Origin: Lycium barbarum
Lineage: Eukaryota; Streptophyta; Magnoliopsida; Solanales; Solanaceae
Direction of reading: 5' to 3'
Assembly: GCF_019175385.1 (NCBI RefSeq)
Contig: NC_083344.1
Location: forward strand, 21,708,380 to 21,772,379
Length of the DNA: 64,000 nt
The translations under genes and the position numbers were made by a program. How positions within the stretch are numbered: position 1 is the stretch's first letter; every line of letters begins with the position of its first letter. The notes below the pieces were generated by a model, which saw only the letters and a program-made list of their open reading frames with translations, was not told where the DNA came from and did no database searches. This document shows, piece after piece, positions 46,635 through 58,129 of this stretch.

Positions 46635-48519
46635 TGTTACGCCCCAAGGGATGGTCGGTAACGGGTGTTACGGTCCGTCATTTATACCGTAATATGTACG
46701 CTTAAGCAATCACCGTCTCGTAACTTTTGGACCAAAGGATGGTTCATCGTTATGGACCATAACACATGTTACGACCTGTAACGTGGTAGCGTAACCCAAC
46801 CTCAGAAACTCGGACCTCACTGGAATTTTGTTACGGCCCAGTGTTACGGACCATAACCTGTGTTACGGACCGTAACATGGTCCGTAATGGCGCCGCGTCT
46901 GAGACTATTAAAAAGACGGGAATTCGGTTTTTACTTCATAATTTTCATTCCTCTCAATCCCTAAAACGAAAACCCTCTCCTCTCAACTTCTCCAAGAATC
47001 AAGGTAAGCCCCTTAACACTATCCTAAGTGAATTCCATTAATTTCCCATGAATCCTAATTAGAAATTTCATGCTCTTAACATAGGGTTTTCAAGAAAACC
47101 TAATTGAAATGAATTCAAAGCCAAGGGTTAGGATTCTTCTTCCAAGATAAGATTTTATTATAAGTTGGAGCATTACCAGGTATGTAGAGTTTCTATCCAC
47201 GTGTAGGAACATCTTTGTTCTTCCCCACGCCACGTTCCTCCATGATCATATAAGTTATACCAAAACTAGGGTTTTAGCCATGTTCATGATAACCCTAAGT
47301 ACATGTACCATGATTTACTATAATTGTATGATTACTTCGTTATTGTATTCTTAATAGTCCCTTTTAGTTATTGAGAATCTGTCTGTAATCCATGAAAACC
47401 CATACTTTGCATTCCATGGGTTCCTACATACAAGTTATTAAATGTAATGCTTATTTTCATGAATATTCTACATGTCTACAAGTTTTCATGCAATTATATT
47501 ATATTGTTATATCCATGCTATGACACAAGATACTCATGTTTAAATACAAGTCATGTTTTATGAAATTCATGAGCTTCTTAGCCAACTATATCATATTCAT
47601 GTTTTTTGGAGTTGCACAGATTACCGAGAAGGTTTCATACCTAAAACTACGTATGCTAACATAGGATAAGGATCGCTCCACCCAGTAGAACGATTCCTTC
47701 ATACTTTTCCCATTTAGGGATTTGAATCCATTCATGTCATGTTCATGTCTTGTACCCCGGCAAGGTACAAGATGGCGTAGCTGATCGGGCAGAGATCAGA
47801 CGCCACGTGTTAACGTGGTGGTTATATGTCGGTTATATTAATGCTTTCCCTAATTAAAATGCTTTTACTCATGTTATATGTGCATTCATGTGTTCATGTC
47901 AAATACTCATGGTCATTACCAGGCTTCAGTTTCAGTTTCAGCCCTTATTATGTTACTTTCATGCGCCACATTTATTTCATTAAGTTGCTTTACATACTAG
48001 TACATTCAATGTGCTGACGTCCCCTTTTTATTGCTCGGGGGGCCTGCATTTCACGATGCAGGTACGGATTTACAGGATGACGGCTCTTCTCATTAGGATC
48101 TGCTCGTATCAGCTTTATTTGGTGAGCCCCACCTCCTTCGGGGTTTAGACATTGTCTTTCTTTTATTGGGTATACAGTTAAAGGTATGTTGGGGGGGCCT
48201 TGTTCCAGCGGGTATGTTTTCATGATCAGACTTTTGTTAGAGGTTTAATAGACTAGACAAGTCAGTTATGTCATGTCAGACTTTCAGAGTCGGTTAGCCA
48301 TTTTAGCTCTTTTATGATATTATCCGCATTCATGATCTAAACAAGTATTTTTATTATTATCATGAATTATTACGTTTCATAAAGGCTCATTATGCATTCA
48401 CGTTATATTTCGTATATGTATGCCCCATGATGGCTCAGCAAGCCATGTGGTTCGCTCGGTCACATGCAGGATGGCACCGAGTGTCGTGTTACGCCCAGGC
48501 CATGGTTTGGGGCGCGACA
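46635..48519 (+). mobile_element. Solo LTR I (TGTTACGCCCC type, about 1.9 kb)
   Basis: It runs from TGTTACGCCCC to GGGGCGCGACA, with a U3-like start bearing TTACGGACCGTAAC palindromes (46648-46890). TATTAAAAA follows at 46906-46914 and a splice-donor-like CAAG|GTAAGC at 47004. No internal region is present. The 5-bp flanks (CCATG and AAATC) do not match. About 45 bases before 46635 (from about 46590) are also absent from the left LTR of B. The insertion is therefore compound or its left edge lies further out. Confidence 0.75.
46648..46914 (+). promoter_or_regulatory. TTACGGACCGTAAC palindrome cluster and TATA box, LTR I
   Basis: At least six words of the type TTACGGNCCGTAA, perfect or degenerate (GTTACGGACCGTAAC at about 46862-46876), precede TATTAAAAA at 46906-46914. 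Confidence 0.6.
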
Positions 48520-49687
48520 AAATCATACATTGTATTCATTCTCATCCTTCATGATATATATTGTTGATACATTAATGATATACAAAGAAACATTGTTATG
48601 AGTTGGGCCTAGCGGGATGAGAGTGACGTGAGGACCGATGTCTGATGTTTATCCTAGAATCGAGATACGAGTGCTGGTAGTGATTACCGAGGTCTTTGCC
48701 GGAATCGTGAGGATTGGTACATGGACTTCGCGGGTCTCGTATGGGTTGTGCTGCCGAGATGTGATGTTCCATTATCGGTGCATATGCATTGCATTCATAT
48801 TTCATACATTATTGTATTGAATTGTACCCTTGGCTTCATGTGATATTCTTGTAATATTCTTGTGATAAAGTTGTGATATATGGATTCGGATTGGATGTAC
48901 TGAGACTTGGCACAGTTGGGTCTAGATGCTGTAACATAGGTGTTGACTTGTACTTGGTTACTGGCTCGTTTTGACTTATACCCAGTTGATTTACCTATTT
49001 ATCTTACTTTATTGCCTTTGTATGTGTTAGCTAATCTTTGTATTATTTTCTGAATGCAGAGTATCAGGCGGGATCGGCGTCTACCCCTTGTAGCTGAGAG
49101 TTCGAGGCTACTGATTCGAGTCTATTGGGGTGAAATGTGGACTCTTCGCTACCCGAAGACTCTTCTTCTATTATGTCTTACTTTGCTATTCTGAGACATT
49201 ATTGAGACTATTGATGTATTATTATTGCTTCCAGACTTATAGATTTTAGTTAGATGCTCTTGTATGACCAGACCAGATATTGGGGTGGTTTTTGATTTAC
49301 TTCCGCACTTATTATATATATTCATATGTCAGACTTACGTTACCTATCTTCTTCCGCTATTTATACTGTATTTTTGAATGTTGGGTTAAGGGTTCGCCTA
49401 TTGAGGTGGGATAGATAGGTGCCTACCTGACTTTGTGAAATTGGATCGTGACAAATGAAGAACCCACAAAACCCTCTTTGAATCCATCATTTCTTAAGGA
49501 AATTAGAATGCTTAATGGATTCCTATGGATATTAATGAAACAAGGAATGGAAAGGAAGGTGAAAGAACTTAACACAATGATTTTTCTATAAAGAACAACC
49601 TTGAATGCTCCCAAAAAGCTCTAAAGTCGGAATGGTATTGAATGAAAGACTCGGGGCTTTTAACACACATTTAATGAATCTAACTGC

Positions 49688-49850
49688 TCGTCACCCGTTA
49701 TAGCGATCGATAGACCGCTACAGCGGTTCCGCTTCAGCTATCCCTTACCGCTTCTGCGGTCCACCAAAATTACACATGGCCGCTATAGCAGCAGGGCCAC
49801 TGCTTCTGCGGTACCACTGCCGTGGTCCTGGTTTCGCAATGGCAGACACC
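49688..49850 (-). promoter_or_regulatory. Palindrome cluster of LTR F
   Basis: ACCGCTACAGCGGT, TACCGCTTCTGCGGT and relatives lie at the same LTR position as in element B. The adjacent donor-like site on the minus strand (near 49575) reads GTG|TTAAGT instead of GTG|GTAAGT, so this copy lost it. Confidence 0.5.
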
Positions 49851-50352
49851 AGAAACTAAAAACATCACCCAACTTTCATGAACTCAACTCGAAATCCCGA
49901 CTATCACCTGAGACCATCTTCTCATGAACCATATATGCAAACATACATAAAAACACGGTATGAATGCACTCGTGGCCTTGGAATTCCCAATGGAGGTTTC
50001 GCTGACCGAGTCAACCCCTGATACCTCAAATCCAACATCCCAACCCAAGTCCCAAAATGCACCCGAGTGTATTGGGAACCAAACCGAATATACACACAAG
50101 TTTTCTAAAAGACCATCCGGACCTCTCGGAATCGACGGATTCCCAAAAAATGTCCATTTACCCAAAAGTTAAGTTTGAATCAACTCTTTTTCGCGTTAAG
50201 CCCAAATTTTCCACAAAGTCACCCAAAGCATATCCAAAGACCTCAAGAAGCGTATCAATGGTTCCCTCATGTCAAATATGAGCTAACCATGCTCGAGAAA
50301 AGGTCTAAAGCATCAAAAAGGCAATAACGACCAAATAGGTCGTTACATGGGG

Positions 50353-50520
50353 TCTCGACTAAAGTCCATTCAGTTCAAGAATACTTTATTTTGTAGATAT
50401 TTGGTTGTTTCCTCACTTCACTACGTGTCAATTCAAATCAAAAGATATTGCGCTTAAGTATACTATCTTTCCTTTGCCCAGAAATTATTCTTACTCTTTA
50501 CCATTGCATTAGTGGGGGAT
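50353..50520 (+). other. Copia 3' untranslated region, second part, with polypurine tract
   Basis: It continues the copia sequence interrupted at 38410. It ends with TTAGTGGGGGAT (50509-50520) immediately before the LTR start TGTTGGAATT, a typical copia polypurine tract and LTR junction. Confidence 0.75.
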
Positions 50521-51048
50521 TGTTGGAATTATTTATTCCTATTGTAGAATTCCTATATTGATAATGCAATGCTTTCTATAAATGCCTTGATTCATTGTTT
50601 GACATCAAGTGTAACTTTATTTTATTTAATGAGTCATTATTTCATGTTTCTAACCGACTCTTCAATATCTTTTAATGGCTAATTTGTTGGCTGGTTTAAA
50701 TGGCTAGGTTAATGGTCATTAAGTCCTTTGTTTGGGCCTTCAGATTTTTCACCTATATAACCATTCTTCTTATTGAATTGTTTTCACACAAAAAACCATC
50801 TTCTTCCTCTCTTCTTCATAAATTATTTTCTGGACAATTGTTTGAGCAACCTTCAAACTTTCAGCCACTAGTGCAAGCGTTTGGGAGTGCTATGAAACCT
50901 TGGCGAGTGACCGACCTTATCGATTTGCACCAGAGCAGGGCCGAAATCGCTTTCAAGACAGTAGCTTGTCACAACGCAGCGATAATCTGATAAGTTGATT
51001 CTATCCTTTTATTCATTCTACTGATTAATATTGTTAATATTTCTAACA
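50521..51048 (+). mobile_element. Copia 3' LTR (528 bp)
   Basis: It runs from TGTTGGAATT to TTTCTAACA. A TATA box CTATATAA lies at 50753-50760. No 5' LTR of this element was found in the window, so its target duplication cannot be checked. Confidence 0.75.
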
Positions 51049-51466
51049 AGGATATCCCTATTATTTAATTTATTTTCATGTAAAAAGGAAGCAACTTGTA
51101 AATGAAAATAGTCCGGTGCTTCTATGTATGCAATATCAAGACAAAGATGGGATGACATGGAAAATAACAGTTGAAAAGCTACTTTTGATTGCCATCGTTA
51201 GACCAAAATTACATTTGTACCCCTCAAGTAAGAAGGACGCTAGGAAAAATTGAGTAATTATGTGTTTGCAAGGCACATATCTCAAAGGTAGGCGTAATTA
51301 ACGAAAGTTGTCGGGTTTTCTAGTCAAATAACATGAGATGTTCACCATTTAACCTAGTTGTACGGTAGATAAGTAGGCTAGCCTATGCCTTAAATTTTAC
51401 TAAATCCCAAAATTGCCCTTTTGGTCGGCAACCAGGACAATGGTAAGCTCTTTCATTGCGCCTTGT
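51049..51466. other. Anonymous DNA between the copia LTR and solo LTR G
   Basis: No gene is seen. The last part (about 51405-51461, with GGCAACCAGGACAATGGTAAGCTC) resembles 54745-54800 and is the left end of the first copy of a tandem duplication described at 53806-55387. It ends in CTTGT, the target site of LTR G. Confidence 0.5.
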
Positions 51467-53805
51467 TGTAACGACCCGCTAGGTTGTTATGGGCATTTGA
51501 CCATTTTACCCCTACCTGCACCTTTTCGAGACTAAGGATGAGCTAATAAAAGCTCAAGAGTTAGAAGTCTAAAAACCGAGGCCTTGATTTATCCTTGTGT
51601 GTATATTATGCATTGTTTGAAAACTTGTTTCATTTTCCTTGTGGGGTGACTTAATAAATTTGACATCCGTTAAGAATTTTGAGGCCACGGGTGCGTCGGT
51701 ACCATATTTTTACATTGATATGCATGCCTGGTTGGTGTTTGTAGGGCCTCGGATTGATGTTGGATTTTGGATGAAAAACCAGAGCTCACTGGTCAGATGT
51801 GACCGCTATAGTGGGTGTAATACCATTGTAGCGAGCCCACCATAGTGTGGCGATGGTCGCCACCGCAGGGATTCGGGAAATTAATGAGGTTCACTGTAGC
51901 AGAATAAGTCCTGCTATACTGAGAATGTTGTAGCGAAAGACCACTGTAGAGGTCGACGGAAGGCAGAAACTAATTTTATATTGTGGAATTTCGAGTCATT
52001 CACCACTTTACACTAGAAATTGTTCCCTAGAAAGTAAGAGGCGAAACTCCTATAGTCTTGGTGGATTCTCCTTTGAAGGTAAGTCTTAACCTGTTTCACT
52101 ATTCATTCCTTATTCATCTTAAGTTCTTACATTAATTGAAGCTCCTCTAATGGTGGAGAAAAAAGGTAGAACCCTAGGAGTGTTAAACCCTTACATAATT
52201 GATGGGTGGTTGATTTCATTGTTGTTTATTCATCTAGGAGTGTAGATTATCACTTTCTAGGATGAGAACTTGATTATTATTGGTGGAAATTGCATATCGA
52301 GACTTAGGGTTCGCATAAAAATGGAAGCTTTAGCCTAAAATCCATTGAAAGGGGCTGAAATGATTAGAAACTCATGAATTGGGGATAGTATGATCATTGA
52401 GACTAAGGTTACGATGAAATTGCAACAACTGATAGTTCACCCATTTGAAAAGGGTAGAAGTAATAGGGTTTTCTTCCCAATTGTTGTTCTTATTTGAGTA
52501 AATGATTTATTACTCACTTAGCATTACATTGCTGACTTTGAACGTTTCGAAGTGTTACGGAAGGGAAAAGTTGTTACGGTGTAGCTTGTATTGTTTCAGT
52601 TCTGCATTTGAGGTAGGTTACGATTTACTTGAGTTAAACTTTGGTTAGTTGATTGTATATGTAGTAAAGTTGATAGAAGACAACATGATTAGGTCTTCGT
52701 ACATGGCGGCTGGTTGGATATTACTTAGGTTGGTATGATTGCTGAATTATGTGGGCTTATCGCCATTACATTATGTTTGAACCCTGAGGTGTATTGTGGT
52801 GCCATGAGAAGGAAGGATACTCTTCTTGTTGATCTTGATGTTTTCACATTCATGGTATTGTGAGTTGATTTATCTGAGTCTTGTTATGTCTTTTGGCATG
52901 GTGCCTTGTATTCATTGACATTCATATTATTGACTGATCATGTTCCATATTGACTGTTGGACTGAAAATACATTGATGTTCATATTGTGATCATATATAT
53001 ATATATAGGCATATTTGAAAAGGGGTGAGGATGTGGCCTAGTTATGGGCTCGTGATCCAAGGTCAGTTCTAGAGCGAGTGGTACATGGACACCATGGGTC
53101 CCCTGCAGGTCATGACTATTGAAAATTGCTAGTAGCGTGGGTGTACAGTTGAGATACTATCATTTTTGTATTGCATTGCATCGGACTCATATTATTCCTG
53201 TTAATGGTTGTGGCTGGACTTATCTTATTCCTGTGTTGGCTGATTCTATTGATGATATCAATTGGTTATGTGATGTTGTGCCTATCTGCCTATCTTATTA
53301 ATTTTATGAACGTATGCATGATACTAATCTTAGTCGGCCAATGAAATCTATCGGTACATAGTGTTTATACTGATACTACCTTGCTGCACTTTTTCTTTGA
53401 GTGCATATTGTGTGCCAGAGACTTCGTCCAAACCTCATATTTAGCTTGAGGCCAGTTCCTGATCAGATCCGAGGGTGAGCTCCTATCCATGCCATGCCGC
53501 CTGAAGAACTTTCTTATTTTGGATGTCTATTTCAATTCAGACATTTATGATTATTTAAGACAGTTGTTCATTCCTAGATTGTTATATTTTAGAGTCATTG
53601 TACGATGGCTTTGGGATATTAGGGTTGTAACAGATAGGATTTTCGCAGATTATTTATTTATGGCATGATTACACAGATTTATGATTTAATTCTGGTTAAT
53701 GATTTATAATTGTTAAATGATTAAGTAATTGGTTAAGGGGATGGTTCGGCCACTGGGAGAATTAGTGTGGGTGCCACTCATGGCTAATTGGGTCGTGACA
53801 CTTGT
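51462..53805 (+). mobile_element. Solo LTR G (2334 bp)
   Basis: LTR 51467-53800 runs from TGTAACGACCC to GGGTCGTGACA, a perfect terminal pair. The perfect target duplication is CTTGT at 51462-51466 and 53801-53805. It contains a CCGCTNNAGCGG-type cluster at about 51796-51955 and a splice-donor-like GAAG|GTAAGT at 52079. It is related to, but diverged from, the LTRs of A, B, E and F. No internal sequence remains. Confidence 0.92.
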
Positions 53806-55387
53806 AGTAATACTAGTTAGGGCCCAATAATACTATTTAACGTGACAATGTAGTTTCTTTCACTATAAAAGAATTCTTATGTTAGATTTTATCTCCAAAT
53901 GATCCAATGATATTCTAGAAATATCATAATTTTGTTGGTCCAACTCCCAACAATTATGATGAAAGGTGCAATTTAAATGAAATTTCCATTTCATTATATA
54001 TGCGAAAAATGGATTAGTAGAAGATTGAAAATCTTACTTAATAGTATTATGTAAGTTTGCATTAAACTATTACTACTATTTTACTATATACTAGTGATGA
54101 GGATCTATAATGAGTATATTGCTATCTCATTTGACTATACGATATAACCTCAAACGTTATAGCTCCACCAGTTATGATATTCTAAGGAAAATAAAGTTCC
54201 ATAATACACAATGTTGCATTGAAATTCAAAAGGGAGTTAAACGGAAGAAGAGGGGTATGAATTTTTTATTTATAAGATATAATTGGATAACATTTTTATT
54301 AGTGAAAGTAAATAGGTAGAGGGTCTATTGCGTAAGAACTTGTAAGTTACTTACTAAATAAGAAAATAACTCTAAAAGTTTAATCCTCTCTAGCTAGGTT
54401 GAAATATTATAGTATTAAATAAATAGATAAATAGTAAGAGAACTGGAAAAACGTAGGGATGGAAGAACAAGAAATGAGAAAGAAGTAGCAAATAATATAA
54501 AACTAGGAGCGGGCCCAGAAACATAAAAGTGCATGCCACCTTTGAAAAGGCTGAACATGCTCAATATAGATGTGTGATGAAAATTGAATGGAGACCCAGT
54601 TTTCAGAAAGTTGTACTTAGGTTCAGAGGATGGAGTGAAATTAAGCTAAGATATCCAGGTTTTTTCGTCCGAAACTGTAGAAGTACACCAACAACACCCT
54701 CAAATACAATAATATCAAAGCACATAGAATGTGTAATACCACAAATACCCCCTAGGTTGGCAAGGAGGACAACGGGAAGCTCCTCGAACCTTCCCTTATA
54801 CATTAGTAGTAGTTCGAAGAAGATTGAAAAGCTTACTTGATAGTATTACGTAAGTTTACGTTAAACTATTACTACTATTTTACTCTATACTAATCATGAG
54901 TACCTATAATGATTATATTGCTACCTCAATTTACTATAAGATGTAACCCCAACTATTATAGCTCCACCAGTTATGATATTCTAAGGAAAATAAACTTTCA
55001 TAATACAAAATGTTACATTGAAAGTCAAAAGGAAGTTAAACAGAAGAAGAGGGGTAAGGATTTTTTTATTTATAAGATATAATTGGATAACATTTTTATT
55101 AGTGAAAGTAAATAGGCAGAGGGTCTGTTGCATAAGAACTTGTAAGTAACTTACTAAATAAGAAAATAACTCTAAAAGTTAAATCCTCTCTAGCTAGGTT
55201 GAAATATTATAGTATTAAACAAATAGTAAGAGAACTTGAAAATCAAAGGGATGGAAGAACATGAAATGAGAAAGAAGTAGCAAATAGTATAAACGTAGTA
55301 GTGGGCCCAGAATCATAAAAGTACGTACCACCTTTGAAAAGGTTGCACATGCTCTATATAGGTGAGATGAAAATTAAAGCCGGACCT
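53806..55387. repeat. Diverged tandem duplication in anonymous DNA
   Basis: About 575 bp at 54014-54600 is repeated at 54802-55382 in the same orientation with few gaps (shared words CTATTACTACTATTTTACT, GCTCCACCAGTTATGATATT and CTCTCTAGCTAGGTTGAAAT). The segment between the copies (54605-54800) resembles the sequence left of LTR G, so the duplicated unit is nearer 0.65-0.8 kb. Copy 1 carries about 190 extra bases (53806-54010). Copy 2 ends in CTCTATATAGG, a TATA-like site just before element A. No protein family was recognised in the open frame at 54529-54840. Confidence 0.8.
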
Positions 55388-58129
55388 TATCACGACCCAA
55401 TTTGGCTAAGCTGTGCGGTAGTTACCTTTCCCACCTTGGTAAGCGAACCCTCATCCCAATTATAATAAAGGCATAAATAAGTAAATAAATTAAGTGGAAG
55501 AGAATAATCACGTAAATCTTACGATAATAAAATAGAAAAAGTGCAGAAATAAGGAATACACCCAGGGTCTGGTCGAAGCCATAGTAGAGCATCTAGGAAT
55601 TTGAAATATACAACTCTGGAAATATAATAATACATCAAATCTATATATGCCTCAGAATGAAAAAGTAAAACATAAATAAGGAGGAGTCTTCAAGGCAGGG
55701 ACATCTCGTGCTCACCCTGTCGACTCGAAGCAGTCCTAATAGCGACTATCAGCCACGGGAGATGGAAGAAGACCCAACCTGGAACTTTGAACTTATAAAA
55801 GAATGCAGCAAGTGCAGGTTAGTACAAACCACAGTACTGGTAGGTATCATAGGCCGACTAATTATAGCTAACATAATCCAGACAATAGAGAAAGATAGGC
55901 AGATAAATTAACAAGTATAAGTCAACATAATCAGAACCAAGTACACGTCATCGCCTAGGTAGAGCATCTAAACCCAAATGTACCAAGTCTCAATATGTCC
56001 AATCTGAAACCAACATCACAAGTAACACACCAGATCATCACAATATAAGTCATAATGTAATGCAATGCAATAATGTATGATTGTAAATGCAATGCCGACC
56101 AATGTTTTGTACACATGTACATCAAACGGAATACCCCCATAACTCGGTAGCACAACCCAAGGTGACTCGCGAAGTTTGAGTGTTACTCATCCCGGATCTT
56201 CGCCTAACAGACAAACGAGACTCCGGATCTTTGACCACGAAGGATTTTCATCAGCATCACCGTGGGGGACCCGCGGAGTCCATGTACTCACTTAATGCAC
56301 TATTTCGGGACAAACATCGAATATCGGACTTCACATCACTTTCATCCAAACCGACCCAACTCATCACAGTGTTTCATTAAGTATCAACAATGTATCCACA
56401 GTATATCATGAAGGATGAGAATGTGTGCAATGTATGTGTCAACATCAATATTAAAATCAATATCACAAGTACTAAACATGGGTAAGCCAACAATATCATG
56501 AAAGACTACACAAGTCATATAGAACTATATCCTTATTTCAACATTTACAAGTAAGGTACTATAATATCACAATCAGGATGGAACAACAGTCCCAAATATC
56601 TAATATCATCACGTGGCATCAAGCCAACAACAATAGAATGATCAAGTCACTACACAACGGGGTGGCTAACCCCAATCACATAACAGGGCCCAACCTAAGA
56701 CAATATCAAACCCAACTTCATACCCGAAGGTTTACATGTTGTCTCTGAAAATATCATCTAAATATATGCTTCGCTACACGAAGTCTCACTAAGGATAAGC
56801 CATAACCTACCTAGATGGCCGAACAGCAATACACCAACAATCACTCCTTAACCTTGCCCTTCTGCTGAAACTCAAGATCAAGAAAGTCTAGGCATATTTG
56901 AAATCTAGATTACAAATCATGAAGATCGATACCTATATTGCTATCATTCAAATTAGGTCAAAACTAACCCTAGAATTTGGGGAACGGGGACCACAAGGTC
57001 AAAACGGGAAATTCGGGGGTAAAACATCCAATTAAACACTACGATCAAAACCCATCAACTAATTGCTAAATTAACTCAACGATACATCCAATTTTGAAAT
57101 CCAAGCAAAACCCGTAATTTTGGCTATAAACCCTAACTCCTAGATTCAAGAATCCAACACTAATATGGAAAATATGTGATTAACAACCTTAGACACATCA
57201 TAATCTAGCATAAACCCAATCAATTTCATCATTTAAAAGCCTAAGTAGAATATCCATTAAATCCCCTCTTTATCTTCCATTTCTAAGGAACTAACAAGGA
57301 AAGAGGGATTCTAAGATGATTAGGAATAAGGAATTAGTAAGGAGATTAGCAGGACTTACCACCAAGAATTTTCCCCAAGAATCTTCTAGAACAATTCTCA
57401 AGAGATCAAATTTTGTAATGGTAATAAATGATAGACTAAGAGCTTTTAATACATACTTAATGAAAATAATAGGGCCGATATCGTTACGGCAGCAACGCGA
57501 CCACTACGGCGCCACCGCCTTGACATCCACTCAGACTGTCGAGACGGTCAAGCAAGAGTAAGCTTGGCCGCCCCAGCAGCCATCACGCTGCTACGGCGGT
57601 ACCACTGGGTCGGTACGGTTGCCGCCAAGCGGACACCAGGTACTAGAAATCCCAATTATTTCCCAAGTCCCAACCGAAATCCCGACCATCTCCCAAGGCC
57701 ATCTGCTCATAAACCACATACATAGACCGACATAAAAACACGCTACGAACGCACTCGTGGCCTCAGAATTTGCAACGGAGGTCTCGTTGACCAAGTCAAC
57801 CCCTGATACCTCAATTCTAACTTCCCAACCTAACTCCCAAAATGTATCTAAGTGCATTGGGAACCGAACTAGATATACATATAAGTTTTAAACGACCATC
57901 CGGGCCTCTCGAAATTGACGGATCCTTGAAAAAGATCTGTTTACCAAATAGTCAACTTTAAGTTAACTCTTTTTTACTTTAAGCCCAAATTTCACAAAAA
58001 GTCCCTCAAATTAGATCTAGACACCTCGAGAAGCGTGTCAACAGTTCCCTCGGGTTAAAAATGAGCTAACCAAGCTCAGAAAGGGGCGAAAGTACGGGAA
58101 AGACTATAAAAACTAAATGGGTCGTTACA
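55388..58129 (-). mobile_element. 3' LTR of element A
   Basis: It runs from TATCACGACCC to GGGTCGTTACA on plus, matching 63331-63819 at its left end. It contains a decayed CG-rich palindrome cluster (57478-57632). On the minus strand a donor-like GGTG|GTAAGTCC lies at 57359. The internal side borders TCAGATACCAATT. Confidence 0.9.
57478..57632 (-). promoter_or_regulatory. Palindrome cluster of LTR A
   Basis: CG-rich words (CACTACGGCGCCACCGCC, GCTACGGCGGTACC, TTGCCGCCAAGCGG) lie at the LTR position where B, E and F carry CCGCTNNAGCGG copies. They are more degenerate here. The minus-strand GTATTAAAAGC at about 57450 may be the TATA-like box. Confidence 0.45.

Larger units (their letters stand above)
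44947..49453 (+). mobile_element. Right (3') LTR of element B, split by solo LTR I
   Basis: It starts TGTAACAAACC and ends GGATCGTGACA. It is collinear with the left LTR up to about 46590 and from about 48520. A foreign block of about 1.93 kb lies between. The two LTRs differ at many sites by eye, so B is an old insertion. Confidence 0.9.
40318..49458 (+). mobile_element. Element B, internally deleted chromovirus
   Basis: The element spans 40323-49453 with target duplication AATGA at 40318-40322 and 49454-49458. The left LTR is 40323-43030 (2708 bp). The right LTR is 44947-49453, containing solo LTR I. Only 1916 bp of internal sequence remains. It consists of PBS and leader, about 30 codons of gag, then directly the integrase region and chromodomain. 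Protease, RT and most of RNase H are deleted. It inserted in opposite orientation into LTR F of the same family. Confidence 0.92.
38411..50352 (-). mobile_element. Solo LTR F, split by element B
   Basis: LTR of the A/B/E family in minus orientation: 38416-40322 plus 49459-50347, about 2.8 kb in total. It ends TTTCACC (decayed TGTCACG) on the left and GGTCGTTACA on the right. Target duplication TGGGG at 38411-38415 and 50348-50352. No internal region remains, so it is a solo LTR from LTR-LTR recombination. It sits inside the 3' part of a copia element. Confidence 0.88.

Noticed and set aside
50700..50990. 96-codon frame
   Set aside because: It lies wholly inside the copia 3' LTR, downstream of its TATA box, and shows no domain.
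54529..54840. Possible small host gene of 103 codons
   Set aside because: No recognisable domain. The frame lies across the spacer and second unit of a tandem duplication and is not conserved in the other copy.
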